64,000 nucleotides of DNA from Dryomyza anilis (GCA_951804985.1 OX638130.1:102359700-102423699); one strand, 5' to 3'; positions 11,407 to 23,800 are shown, counted from the stretch's first letter. A program made the numbers and translations. Notes: a model not told the origin generated them from the letters alone.

Positions 11407-12375
11407 TAAAAAATATATTAAAAATGGAAACAAATGCATATCTTGCAAAGAACTATCTAAAATCATATTTACAAATATCAGATAAACATTTAAAAATATC
11501 GTTTTCGTTCGAAATTCATATAATTCACAACAATTAATCGAATTAAATTCATTAAACAGTTCTTGAATTGAAAAAAAAATTTAATTTGTATAAAATAAAT
11601 TTGATCGAATTCAAAATTTAATATGATTTTGTTTAGAAGTTGGTACATGAGAAATATGAACTGTTATATTTTTCATGGACTAGTAAAAATAATACAAATA
11701 TACATACCTGTTAAAAATAAAGTTGGAGGTTGTTTGATTCGATCGGATTTGATATCCTGAATATCCGAGACTGCCGATGACTGTAATTAAAAATTTAAAA
11801 AAAAAATCAATTATGCGTTGGTTAAGTAGGTATAATTATAAATTATAAAAATAAAAATCTTAACCAAATAAAATAAATTAAGTATCAAATAATAGACAGA
11901 TTTTTGCCAGTATCATAAAATGTTTAATTAAAAATTTAAATATTAACTAAACCATTCGTACATGTTTCTGTTTTCGTTCGAATTATTATTGGTTTTGCAT
12001 TAAAATTTAGCTTTCCAATACACATCATTTAATTATATTCAAACACATTTTGACTACAAGATTTCAATACAGAAAAGAGCTTATTTTGACTTCATACTCA
12101 GTTTTTTCCAATTATGTAACGTTTTCGAGAAAATTGTAATCATAATTTTAAGGAATTCTCAAAAAATTATAGTACTGTTGAAAAATAGTTTAACAAAAAA
12201 CCTTAAAAGCAATTTTCCTTTTCCGTTTAAGCTAATTTTAATATTCTAATGAATATAATATTTTCAAGATAATTGGATCTAAACTTGACACATTTAGATT
12301 TTTGAGACAATTTTTTAATATTTTTTAGCATTTAGAATTTAATGGTAAACATAAAATTATTTATGATTACTAAGA
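11407..12375. other. AT-rich DNA, no gene seen
   Basis: Around 12050-12140 a segment (CATACTCAGTTTTTTCCAATTATGTAACG) recurs in diverged form near 12865, in reverse near 13340-13390, and near 32610. It is an old dispersed repeat without coding. Confidence 0.4.
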
Positions 12376-12701
12376 GCACACAGAATAGATATTTGTTGCG
12401 CCAACCAACTCTTTGCCCAACCAACTTATTCGATTATCTCAACCGCTTAGTCAGTTGTTATTGTCAAACTGAAAAGAGTTGTAGTTTGTACTGCAACCAA
12501 TTTCAAACTGTTTTAGAATAATTTAGTACAGATTTAGAGCCGTTAGAAGTGTGCATAGACTAATATTTCAAGTGTATAGGCTAATATGGCAGTTTCACCA
12601 GCAAATTTGTAAACAATTCGATTTAACCGAATGAAGTTAGTTGGTTCAATTAACTTTTTTATTCATCCAACCTCATGCCAAAAGAGTATTTTTCTGTATG
12701 C
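12376..12701 (+). mobile_element. MITE family A, copy 3
   Basis: Full-length, plus orientation, CACACAGAATAGATATTTG ... TTTTTCTGTATG. Confidence 0.85.
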
Positions 12702-13063
12702 ATTAACCATACTAAAATTACTACTTTTTTCGAATTGATCTACTTTTTAAAATATACAATTGAACATAATTTTGATACTCTTTTATATAAACCATTATCA
12801 ATAAAAATACGAATGCCTTCAATCTCAAAATATCTTTACATCATATTTAAAGTATTGCTTATTCTTATTGCATACCAGTTTTTTCCTATTACGTAGCATT
12901 TGTGGCTATTTTTCTGTAATTTACATGTTAAATATAAAAGCATTTTAAATTTGAACAGTTTTTAACGGAAACTGTGTTGATAGGGCATAATTTAAAAATG
13001 AGAACCGATACACAAAAATTAGTAATTTTCATGGTTAGCTTGAATTTTTTACTACATAACCGT

Positions 13064-13700
13064 AAATCATTTTCTTATTTATCATTAGATCCAAAATTCT
13101 AAAAAATCGTTCAAAAACAGTCTAAAAAAAAATAAATATTTTTCGAGTTTAGATTCAAATATCTTAAAAATCAATCAAGATAATAGTATTTGTCGTTATA
13201 TTGTAATTAGTCTTGACAATTGAAAGAAAAGTTGCGTTTACAGTTTTTAGGAAAACTAGTTGTGCAAGGGCCTGTATTTTTTTAATTTTAAAAAGTAGCT
13301 GAAAGAGCTACTCGACACAAATTTTCTTAAAAACGTTGAATAATAGAAAAAAAACTGAGTATGCAGTCAAAATGAGCAACTGCGAATTATATAGAATTAG
13401 TGTATGGGATGTCCATGATATAAATAAATAAATCATTTTCTCATTTATCATGCTAAAAATATCATCTATTTAAAAGAAATAAAAATGTTTCCAGTTTAGA
13501 TTCAAATATCTCAAAAACCTACGGAATATTAGTATTTGTTGATAAATTCCAATTAGTCTTGACAATTGAAAGAAAAGTTTCGTTTACAGTTTTTTGGAAA
13601 ACTAGTTGTGTAAGGGACCAACATATCGATATCACTTATCTCAAAAATGTCACGTTATAGTATTTAAAAAATTAAGCAGTCAAAATCATCAACCACAAAT
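13064..13700 (+). repeat. ~366-bp imperfect tandem duplication
   Basis: AAATCATTTTCTTATTTATCAT at 13064 recurs at about 13430, and AATTAGTCTTGACAATTGAAAG near 13205 recurs near 13551, in the same order. Same old dispersed repeat family as around 12100 and 32600. Confidence 0.6.
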
Positions 13701-13822
13701 TATATAGAATTGATCGTTATGTTGAGTAGTGTTATCCACTGAAAATTAAAATGCATAGAAAATGATCTTGATAAAATTTTTAAATTTTAATTTAATTTAA
13801 ATTTTAATTAAAGCTGATATTA

Positions 13823-13920
13823 AGGGTGTGTACGAATTCGACTAAACTACATTTTGTCGGTAATGCAGTGTTTAATTCAAATGTCCAGTTCACTAAATAT
13901 TCGAAAGTTTAATTCAAATG
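13823..13920 (+). mobile_element. Truncated copy of the Harbinger-like MITE
   Basis: TTAAGGGTGTGTACGAATTCGACTAAA and the following ~80 bp match the left end of the element at 3468, including GTAATGCAGTGTTTA. The right end is absent; a degenerate AT array (CAAATTTGAACTAAAAATT-type units) follows to about 14240. Confidence 0.55.
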
Positions 13921-14263
13921 TTTACAAAAAATTGAAATTTGAACTAAAAATTCAAATTTGAATTGAAATCTGAAATAAAACTCAAATTTAAGCTAAAAAT
14001 TTAAATTTGAACTAAAAATTAAAATTTTCACTGAAATTCAAAATTTGTCTAAATGTTTAAATTATCATTAAAAATTAAAATGTTCATAAAATTCTAATTA
14101 TAAATAATATTTGTAATTCTCCATCAAACTAAAATTATTACTTAAAATTCAAATTAAAATTTGCGCTTAAAATGTCTATTTGAAATTTCACCATAATGCA
14201 AATTTTCACGTAAATTCAAATTTTCACATAAAATTCATTTTTTTTATTAAATTATATAAATTG

Positions 14264-15937
14264 TAGGGTACGGCAATACTCATAAATGAGTATTCAAAAT
14301 TATTCACTCACGATAAATCTTCATAAATGAATAAGAAAGTTCATTATTTTTCTTCACACTTCACGAGCGAGTAAGCAAGAAAAATCCGACTTACTCGTTA
14401 TTCTAAAGTGAACACTCGTTATCGAACAGAATTTGGCTGCTCACGAGTACTCACATTCGCTACATTTTTACTCCTCATAAGAGATGAGCAACAAATTATT
14501 TTTTCTTCTGTTCATATTCAAAAGTGTTCACAATCAAATTGGCAATTCTTTTTATTCACATGTTGAGTGTAGCCTTTGAAGAAAATTAAAACATATCTCA
14601 AAAAGTTGGTAAAAAAAAAATTTTTTTTGACCCAAAATGGTTAGAGTGGTTTGAATTTGGAGTGGTCAATGACCACCACCACTAGGTCCGAAAACCCAAA
14701 CCTTTTTATTGCGGAAATCGATTGTGGACATCATGGGATGTCTAATGGTACCATTTGGAGTGGTCAATGACAACCAATGACCAATTTTTTACCCCTCAAA
14801 TTGTATTGCGGGGATCGTTTGCGGACTTCATAGGATGCCTTATGGTCCATTTCGAATGGTCAATGACCACCAATTTTGACCACAAAACTTTTATTGGGGA
14901 AATCGATTGCGGACTTCATGGGATGCTTAATTGTACCATTTGGAGTAGTCAATGACCACCAATTGACAATTTTGACCACAAAACTATTATTGCGGAGATA
15001 GATTGCGGACTTCATGGGATGTCTAATGGTACCATTTGGAGTGGTCAATGACCACCAATGACAAATTTTGACCCCTCAAATTTTATTGAGGAAATCGATT
15101 GCGGACATCATGGGATGCCTAATATTACCATTTGAAGTGGTCAATGACCATCAATAGTGGGTCCGAAAACCAATTTTTGACCCACATATTTTTATTTCGA
15201 AAATCGATAAGAAGATAAGTTTTTATGGGGGTTTTGACCAACACAAAGGGGTTATGGACCACTCCAAATGGTACCATTAGACATCCCATGAAGTCCGCAA
15301 TCGATTTCCGCAATAAAAATGTTTGGGTGTAAAATTGGTTTTCGGACCCACTATTGGTGGTCATTGACCACTCCAGAATGTACCATTAGGCATCCCATGA
15401 AGTCCGCAATCGAAATAAAATATGAGGCGGCAAAATTGGTAATTGGTGGACATTGACCACTCTAAATGATACCATTAGGCATCCCATGATGTTCGCAATC
15501 TATTTTCGCAATAAAAATGATTGGTTCAAAAATTAGTTTTTGGACCCACTCCAAATGGCATCCTATGATGTCCGCAATCCAGTTCCGCAATACAATTTTT
15601 TTGGTAATAAAATTGTTTTTTTACCCATGACCACAATAAGCAACACTTAACTACATACGCAGCGTGAATAAAAAGTTTTGTTAAATTTGATCTTTATCAT
15701 TTATGAATATGAATAACATAGAAAATTTTAGTTGCTTCACCTTCGTGAATAAAGAGTAAATAGAAGAAAATCATTACTCTCGTTCACGAGCAACGTATTT
15801 CAAATCTATAACGAGTATTCACTTTTGATCGTACTCATCTGAGGCAACGAGTGTTCATGAACTGTGAAGCAACGATATGAAATTTGTGTTCACGTTCAGG
15901 AGCATGAGTGAACGTGAGTGAGAATTTCCGAACTCTG
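14264..15937. mobile_element. hAT-like non-autonomous element with inverted-array core
   Basis: An 8-bp target duplication ATAAATTG (14256-14263, 15938-15945) flanks imperfect terminal repeats (TAGGGTACGGCAATACTCA / CAGAGTTCGGAAATTCTCA), which fits the hAT superfamily. Subterminal regions are rich in ACTCGTTAT, CACGAG and GTTCAC motifs on both sides in opposite orientation. The core (about 14640-15640) holds five ~95-bp units in plus orientation (GATTGCGGACTTCATGGGATG near 14720, 14815, 14904, 15001, 15097) followed by about four inverted units (near 15278, 15391, 15479, 15555), so the whole core can fold. Open frames inside are repeat artefacts. Confidence 0.8.
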
Positions 15938-15945
15938 ATAAATTG

Positions 15946-16319
15946 TCATTATAAAATATAAATGTTATTAAGAAATTTAAAAATGTCGTTTCACAATAAT
16001 TTCCTGGCTGTAATTTCAAATATATATATAAATATAGTTTACTTATTTTTAAATAATCGTATGAAATGAATCTTCAATGACCTATATAAATTTGATTAAA
16101 GCAATTTTTTTCATTAAATTGCAATCATTATTATTAAATGATTAAATAAATAAAATTGATCATACTTTTATATACAATATTTTTTAACAAGACTAAATAT
16201 TAAACAACAACAAAAAAAAAAAATAAACCTGCTCCAAAAAATTATTGACCTATAAGCCAAATCATTTGTCGTAACACATTTTTTTTTATTATATTTGTTC
16301 TTAGTTCATACTTGCAATT
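15946..16319. other. AT-rich DNA, no gene seen
   Basis: No motif or open frame recognised. Confidence 0.5.
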
Positions 16320-16770
16320 TATTGCCCGGATCGTTTTCTCACAGCAACACAAAAAAGTCGACAACAACGACGGCAGCAACACTTCTTTGGCTTAAAGTCG
16401 CGTACAGCTGATGCGCGCCTGCGCGGCTTTAATCGCTTTGATCTTAGCGCACGGTTAATTGCGCCGCGACTGCCACTCTGGCAGCAAGAACGGGCGATAA
16501 TGTACAGACGGACGAACGTACAGTCAGACGGACAGACAGCCAGCCAGCCGACACAACGACTGACGATCGCACAGCGTTACTCACAGATGGACCGACTACT
16601 ACTTGCATTGCGGAGGATCACACTGAAGCGTTCGGCGGAGGCAGTTCAATCAAATTAATTGCCGCAGTTCGTAGCTTTTGTTTATTTTTAATTTATTTGA
16701 ATTTTTTTACTTCAACTTTTGCAGTGTTTCTTAAAGTTTTGCAGTGCGTGTCTTCGATGAAAATTTCGAA
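16320..16770. promoter_or_regulatory. GC-rich block, possible promoter or enhancer
   Basis: Sharply GC-richer than its surroundings (e.g. GCGCGCCTGCGCGGC near 16413), with an optimal TCF-type site GCTTTGATCTT at 16435-16445, CAG/CAAC-rich runs and several Initiator-like GCAGTTC motifs (16639, 16665). No long open frame. It could be the 5' end of a neighbouring gene or a downstream enhancer. Function is inference. Confidence 0.3.
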
Positions 16771-16854
16771 GACATTTTCGAAAAACATTTTCAATCGATA
16801 ACTGTTTTAAATGATTAATATATTTTTTCGGTTTTGGAAATAAATAATTGTCAG

Positions 16855-17095
16855 TGTATATTGTCCGTCTGTTTGTCTGTTGAAATCACGATTAAAGAAA
16901 AACTAGAAGAGCCAGATCAATGAAACGTTAAAATTAGATTACTGGATTATTTACGCTGTCTGGTATTGAAAATGGCTGTGATCCGACAACTTATGTTCAA
17001 ATACCTCATATAGCACTCACATCTACGGACACACTGAATTTTCCTTTGTACTGCTCGAAATAAACGAAACGGCAACTACACACATTATAAGATAT
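16855..17095 (+). repeat. Dispersed repeat G, copy 1
   Basis: GTCTGTTTGTCTGTTGAAATC, AAAACTAGAAG.GCCAGATC, CTGTCTGGTATTGAAAATGG and ACTTATGTTCAAATA match 53255-53420 in the same order. Non-coding interspersed repeat. Confidence 0.65.
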
Positions 17096-17154
17096 GTGTA
17101 GGACAATTATAACTTTCATAATTCTTACTAACACCAACTATCAAAATTTCTCAT

Positions 17155-17450
17155 CATCCTTTGGCATGCGGTTGGAAGAATCAAAAAGTTTGTTGTACCA
17201 ACTAACTTCATTCGGTTAAATCGAATGGTTTAAAAATTTGTTGGCGGACCTGCCATATTATTCTATACACATGATATATTAGTCTAAATACACTCTTTAC
17301 TAAATTGTTCTAAAACAGTTCGAAATTGGTTGCAGTACAAACTACAACTCTTTTTATTTTGACAATAACAACCGACTAAGCGGTTGAGAGAACCGAATAA
17401 GTTGATTGGGCAAAGAGTTGGTTGTCGCAACAAATCTCTATTCTGTGTGA
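17155..17450 (-). mobile_element. MITE family A, copy 4 (one end truncated)
   Basis: Starts inside the family at CCTTTGGCATGCGG, lacking the ACACACAGAAAA terminus, and runs to TTCTGTGTG. Minus orientation. Confidence 0.8.
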
Positions 17451-17735
17451 ATGTGTCCTAACTTTCCTTACTGGATATAGATGTAGAAGGCAATTGAATA
17501 CCCAAATATTATGTTTGCTGTTTTGAAAAAAAAAAGCCAAAGCATATCACGGTACCCTTAATCAGTTAGCAAAAGTTCAATTCGACATACAATATTTTTG
17601 GCAGTGTCGAGGCAGTTCAGAAACATTTCCTCGACATATTTCAATATGCCCGAAATATTCCAGAAAAATGCCAAACATGTTGTCTCGGATTACCATTTAT
17701 TTGATCAGATCTAAAGTTTCAGAACCCCAGTTAAC
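17451..17735. repeat. Degenerate copy of the neighbouring foldback arm
   Basis: 17596-17680 (TTTTTGGCAGTGTCGAGGCA, CCCGAAATATTCCAGAAAAATGCC) is a partial direct copy of the left arm of the next element. Confidence 0.5.
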
Positions 17736-18166
17736 ATTTTTGGCAGGGTCGAGGCAGTTCAGAAACATTTTCTAGAGATATTTCAAACAGACAAAAGCGC
17801 AGTTTGTATCAAAAGCTGTCTGTTTTCTGCCCATTCCCAAAATATTCCTATTAAAATGCCATCAAATTCTAAAATTTGCTATACACTTCCCAAGATATAC
17901 CATTTACCTGTGCGTTTGCCGGAAATATGCCCGAAATATTGCTGAAAAATGCCAGAAATTTTGTCTCGCGAATTGAGACAAAATTTCTGGTATATTTCGG
18001 ACATATTTCCGGCAAACACACATACATATAATATTTTGGAAAGTTGTCATATTTTGTGAAATTTTATTGGCAGATTCACAGCATATTTATGGTATGGACA
18101 GAAAACAGTCAGCTTGTAATACAAACTTCGCCTTTGTCTGCCTCGACCCTGCCAAAAATGTTTCCT
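17736..18166. mobile_element. Foldback element, ~200-bp arms
   Basis: The left arm starts ACATTTTTGGCAGGGTCGAG and the right arm ends CTCGACCCTGCCAAAAATGT. The centre is a perfect 16-bp stem (17952-17967 with 17975-17990) around the loop GCGAATT. Arms have small indels relative to each other. An open frame crossing the right arm (18067-18342) is not a gene. Confidence 0.75.
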
Positions 18167-19072
18167 GTGGATTACTACGAATGACTTTTCATCCATTGAC
18201 ACTTTTTAATAAAACCATGAAATCGAAATTAATTTTTTGTTACTTGCCCGGTTCCCTACTGATATCTTCATATATTATTCCACGAGACAAACTTATTATA
18301 CTTATATTTCCGGAATATTTCCCGAAAGACACAGAAAATTGAATGTTTTTGAGAAGAGTATTGAAGAAAATAAAGTTTAATTGAGTTGTAAAGACAGATT
18401 TCAGGATTTTTGGGGACAGGCAAAAATAACAAATCGAAAGAGGTCATTTAATACAAATTACACCTTTTGACTGACTCAAATCTTGCGCCAATATGTTTCT
18501 AAACTGCGTGTTGCAGGCCAAATACTTTGTGTTGGATCGTTTACACCAGGATATAAAAAAATAACAAATCGCTGATTCCAAACATATTTTCTGATCTATC
18601 TCCACTACAATATTGTGCAATATGCTCTATCTGCTCGTTTTTTCATAGACATTGATCACATTTGAATAGCAATAATCTCTACCATAGCACTACGAATAGC
18701 GCGAAATTGCTCAATTTTTTTAATTGTATCAATTAAAAATCATTTTTATTTAATATTGTAGAAGAAAAATTGATCGCAAATTTCATGGTTTGCGATTTAA
18801 TCAGTTTTTTCGCTCTCCTGAAAAACTGTGTTTTTGTAGATAGACTGTATTGAATATAAGCCCTCGATATATCATTTGAATATATATTACTTTTTGTTGT
18901 CGTTAATATTGTGTTTTTTATGAAATGAAATATATGCCTTATTATTTTCACAAGTTTAAGTTCCATGGAATATTTTTGTTATGTTAGGTAAATGTTCAAT
19001 TTTTGATCAATACACTTTGTATCCCTAAATACCACCTTTTTGAAATTGGTCCTCCCTTTGGTGTTCAAAGTA
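18167..19072. other. AT-rich DNA, no gene seen
   Basis: No family recognised. The open frames at 18733-19287 on the minus strand run partly into the next MITE and are not credible. Confidence 0.5.
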
Positions 19073-19340
19073 TACACACAGAACAGAGATTTGTTGCGCC
19101 AACCAACATATTTGGTTCTCTCAACCGCTTTGTCGATTCTTATTGTCAAAACTAGAATTATAGTTTGGTTACAAGCAATTTCGAACTGTTTTAGAACCAT
19201 TGGGTAATATTTTAAGCGCCAACCGAATATGGCAGTAACGCCAACAAATACGTAGACAATTGATTTAACGGAATGAAGTAGATACAACTAACTTATTCCT
19301 TCTTCCAACCTCATGCCAAAAGAGGATATTTCTGTGTGTA
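19073..19340 (+). mobile_element. MITE family A, copy 5
   Basis: TA-CACACAGAACAGAG ... ATTTCTGTGTG-TA, with internal deletions. Both TA flanks preserved. Confidence 0.85.
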
Positions 19341-19395
19341 CCTTAAACCAACATTTTGATCTTTTTTGAATATATTAATTTAATTGCAATTAACC

Positions 19396-19721
19396 GCACA
19401 CAGAATAGAGATTTGTTGCGCCAACCAACTCTTTGCCCAACCAACTAATTCGGTACTCTCAACCGCTTAGTCGTTTGTTATCGTCAAAATAAAAATAGTT
19501 GTAGTTTGTACTACAACCAATTTCGAACTGTTTTAGAATAGTTTAGTACATATTTAGAACCATTAGGAGTGTGTATAGAATAATTTTTCAAGTATATAGG
19601 CTAATATGGCAGTTCCACAGACAAATTTGTAGATAATTCGATTTAACCGATTGAAGTTAGTTGGTACAACTACTTTTTGCTTCTTACAACCTCTAGCCAA
19701 TGGAGAATTTTTCTGTGTGTA
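19396..19721 (+). mobile_element. MITE family A, copy 6
   Basis: Full-length copy in the same orientation, only 55 bp after copy 5. Confidence 0.85.
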
Positions 19722-20894
19722 CATAAATGATAAAAAAAGCGGTATGAATTAAATAAAAGAAAGACAATGATGATGAAAAATAAAGAAAATATTTTATTTG
19801 ACAAGTTCAAGTTCGAACTTTTAATTTACATTAAACGTGACACTTTAAAATTAAAAGTAGTACTACTCTGAGTTAATTTAAAATGAAAAATTTATAAATT
19901 GAAAAGTTTTCGAGCACTTGTTATTTATCAGACTTTTTTGCGTGTGCTTTTCTCTGTGTGTTTTTCACTTGTTCTCTGACAGACTCATACTAATTATACG
20001 ATGGGGCACACATTATCCACAGCAACACTATAAAATTGTCTAAACAAACAATTTTCATAAAACGTTTTGTAGAACGCCGCGCGCTCTTAAGACCGTCTTC
20101 GTCTTGGGATAGTTTAATTAAAATGTTAATGTAATGCGTTTTACATAAAAGCAACAACATATGTTATCAGGTTGCAAAATGTTTTCTGGTTGCAACATTT
20201 TTGCTGTTGCTGCAACATTGTAAATATTCTACCAACACCAAGGAATACATTGTCATTAACGTTGTTTTTGCCCCACCATCTTATTGAACACATTCGCTTC
20301 TGAAGAAGCGTAGACAAAAAAATATATAAAATAAAAATAAAAACATGTAGACTTTATGTTCGTCACACGGCAGCAACATCTCGCGAATTACTCACTAATT
20401 GCATTCGAAGTGCAACCAACCATCATGAGTGGGGGGGACAACGTTGCAGTGCCATGGGCCGGCTGGCTACATGTTGTTGGGCGACACCTGGCGGTGTCCA
20501 GCATGCAACGAGTACCGCCACCGGTTCGTGTAATTGTCGGCGCACCGTGAATGACAAGCACTGCGCAAGCGAGACAATGAATAATTGACAATAGGTTTTA
20601 TTTCTTGTTGCCAACATTTATTTGTATAGAAATGACTTGTCATACGAAGATGGCAACGAAAAATCGCATGGAAGGTGTAAAGGGTTGGCCGACATGTGCA
20701 ATTGAACATAAAATTATAAAACAATTGGTCAAAAGGCATTAGTTGGGGGAGATTCGGAATTCAATGAAATGGATTCAATGAAATGAAAGTATTTGGTTGT
20801 ATTTTTTATTTAAAACATAATTAGTTTTAATTTAAATTTTCGGAATATATCTTTATCGACATATAGGCATTACAGAACTACAATATTAACAAGG
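19722..20894. other. Mostly unique DNA with a GC-rich patch at 20400-20580
   Basis: The patch is GC-rich with CCGGCTGG, GGCGGTGTCC and ACCGCCACCGG motifs. Short open frames overlap it in several frames on both strands, which argues against any one being coding. It could be a conserved non-coding element or an exon of an unseen gene. Confidence 0.35.
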
Positions 20895-23345
20895 TGTAAA
20901 AAGTGCAGAGCCCTCTTTCTGCAAAAGTATTCTTGTCCGAGACAGTTTTTTCCCTATCAATTTTTTCGAGAGAATTTTTGTCCGAGAAAATTCTTCCCCA
21001 AGACAATTTATTCCCGATACAGTTTTCCTTACACAATTTTTCCCCATTCCCAATTTTTCGCGAGACATTTCTTCCGCTCATAATTCTTCTCTGAGACAAG
21101 TTTTCACCAGATAATAATTTCTCTACAATTCTGTGACGAGACAATTCTTCGATATAATTCTTTTCAGAGACAAGTCATGACCTTGAATTCTATCCCAAAA
21201 CAATTTTTTTTTTCTGACAATTCTTCTCTGAGACAGTTCTTCTGCCGAACATTTCTTCCACGAGATAATTTTTCATAGACAATTCTTCCTCAAGACAATT
21301 CGTTCGGACAATTTTTTCCGAGATATTTTTCGCAGAAAATTCATCTCCCAGACAATTCTTCAACGGATAATTTATTTAAAATCCCCAATATAATTTCGCC
21401 TTGGGCTTAACATCCTAAAAAAAATCTCAAATATAAAGAAGACAAACACAGAAGCCCCACGTGTTTGTGGTTTGTTCAGAACTTTGGTACCGCTCCCTAT
21501 AACTTCACCCTAAACAATTCTTCCCAAAGGTTATTATTCCTAGAGAATTCTTCATCAGAAAATTCTTCCCCAGAAAATTGTGTATAAGACAACTACTTCT
21601 CTGAGATTTAGTACCCTGACAATTCTTTACCATGATAATGTTTCCTTTAAACAAAAATTTCTTCATTGCCAATTGTTTTCGAAGATTTTTTTTTTTTGGA
21701 GAGAATTGTTACCCGGGAAAATCATTTCCTTTACAATTCTTCCCCAATACAATTATTTCCCATGAAAATTCCTTCTTAAGATAATTTTATCCCTAAACTA
21801 TTCTTCTCCTGACAAATATTCCCTGACAATTATTCCCCGGACAATTCTACCCCGAATCAATTTCTTTATCAATATAATTTTGCCCCTAAAAGATGAACCT
21901 TCTAGACAACTAACCCCTGACAATTATTTCCTGGAAAATTCTTCCCAAAGACATTTTTTACCGATAGATTTTTCCCGAATCATTCTTCCCTGAGAAAAAT
22001 TTCACCAAACAATTCTTTATCAAGAATAAATTTTTTACCTAAAAAATCTTCCTCGAAACAATTATTCCCAGACAATTATTCTTCGACGTAATTCTTTCCC
22101 GATACAATCCTTTTCAAGGACGATTTTTCCCAGGATAAATCTTCAAAAAGCCAATTCAGCACAGGATAATTCTTCTCCAATGAAATTTAAAATTAAAATG
22201 TTTCCTCGAGACACTATTTTCCTTAATGCTTCTCCGAAAGAAGTCCTGCAGTTTTTACCCGCACAATGCTTTTTCAGAGATAATTCTTACCCGAAACAAT
22301 ACTTCCCTGCACAATTCTTTCCCGAGACAATTATTACCCGAGACAGTTTTCTACACGACAGTTTTTCCCGAGATAACTCAGAGTAGCCGCGGTAGCTCAG
22401 TGGTTAGTGCGTTGGACTGCGAGCCAAAAGGTCCCCGGTTCAAGCCTGGACTGGGGCTAACAACATCTTTCCATAAAAACATTTTTCTATACCGCGCTAC
22501 CTCTCGGCAGTAAATGTCAAACCTACGAGAGTAAAACATTGCCTATGAAAGCTCTCACCCGCCGTTCGGATTAGGCAATAAACTGTAGGTCCCACCACTT
22601 TGAGTACAAATATAACACGCTGAGCTCAAAATGGTGATATAGCTCGGCCTAAGTTCTTATAGGACTGTAGCGCCAAACTATTATTATTATTACACAGAGA
22701 ATTCCTGTTGTTTTACCCGAACAATTCTTCTCAAATAGAATTCTTGCTGGAAACAATCCTTCACTGCATAATTAATACCAGAGAAAAATTTACCCCGAGA
22801 CAGCTCTAACCAAACAATTCTTCTCCGAGAGAATTCTTTCCCAAGACATTTTTTTTTATTGGACAATTCTTCACAAAGACTGCGCTGGAAAATACTTCTT
22901 CAAGACAATTTTCCCCATAAAAATTCATCCTGCATTTATTCCCAGACATTTATCATCGAAACAGTATTTTCCCCAACAATTCTTTTATGCGAGAGTTCTT
23001 GGCCGAGACAGTTTGTATATTCTTCGCAGAGAAAATTCTCGCCCGAGACAATACTAAACTCTTACGCGAGAAAGTTTTTTCCCGAGACAGTTTTTCCCAA
23101 ATTTTTCTTCGATCAATTATTCGCCGAGAGAAATCTTGCCCGATACAATCTATCTCCTTACAATTTTCCCCCGCAAAATTCTTTCCCGAGACAGAACATT
23201 TTCTGAGAGAATTCTTGTCCGATACAATTTTTCCCCGAAACAGTTTTCCCCGGACAGATCTTCCTAGGAAAATTTTCATCCAAGACAATATTTCCTTAAA
23301 ACAATTCTTCTTCGAAACAAATTTCCCCGAAAATATTCTTTCTCA
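20895..23345 (+). repeat. 2.4-kb degenerate array of an ~18-bp unit
   Basis: Well over 100 drifting copies of a GAGACAATTCTTCCCC-like unit, spaced about 16-20 bp, interrupted by ~130 bp of unrelated DNA (about 21370-21500) and by a SINE (22384-22694). Units vary by substitution and 1-3-bp indels, so open frames on both strands are short and unstable. No known satellite recognised. Confidence 0.8.
22384..22694 (+). mobile_element. tRNA-derived SINE, copy 3, inside the array
   Basis: Same head, body and ATTATTATT tail as the copy at 8655. CAGAG flanks both sides (22379-22383, 22695-22699). The array continues on either side, so it inserted after the array formed. Confidence 0.9.
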
Positions 23346-23467
23346 AGACAAATATTACAATGACATTTTTAATTGGTCCCAAAAAAAAATGTGTATAACT
23401 CGAAATATGATAAATTGATTTATCAAAAAAAAAAAAAAAAATACATATATTTTGTTTAATTATTTTG

Positions 23468-23473
23468 TTTATT
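23468..23473 (-). terminator. Candidate poly(A) signal of the Frizzled gene
   Basis: AATAAA on the minus strand about 330 bp after the stop codon, in AT-rich DNA; it would give a short 3' UTR (about 23800-23450). Other AT-rich variants occur nearby, so the true cleavage site is uncertain. Confidence 0.35.
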
Positions 23474-23800
23474 TATAAAATTTATATTCAATATAAGTTT
23501 ATAGCTTAAAACTTAAACCGCTATATTTAAATTACGATTATATGTACATACATGGAGAACGTCTAATATCGTTTTAAGATCTTTATGCAATATATACAAA
23601 AACAAATAAATATTAATAATAAACACACTATTATTTCTAAACTTATACTAATTTGATCCGCTAATGATCGACTATACATAACAGCTGATCGAACTTATAT
23701 ATCATATTTACAAATATTAATCTTTCAAAAACATTCGAGCCTAATTTACAAAAAAAAAAAAAAAACAAACTTAAAAATAGATTCCACTTCCCACCGACAG

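Noticed and set aside
14755..15364. Repeated small proteins (SMTTNDQF/GCLMVPF-type)
   Set aside because: They are translations of the ~95-bp units in the hAT-like element and appear in both orientations.
20895..23345. CRISPR-like array
   Set aside because: Eukaryotic context, no conserved repeats with unique spacers, and drifting contiguous units.
20878..23418. Open frames in the ~18-bp array
   Set aside because: Drifting repeat units; frames occur on both strands and break at indels.
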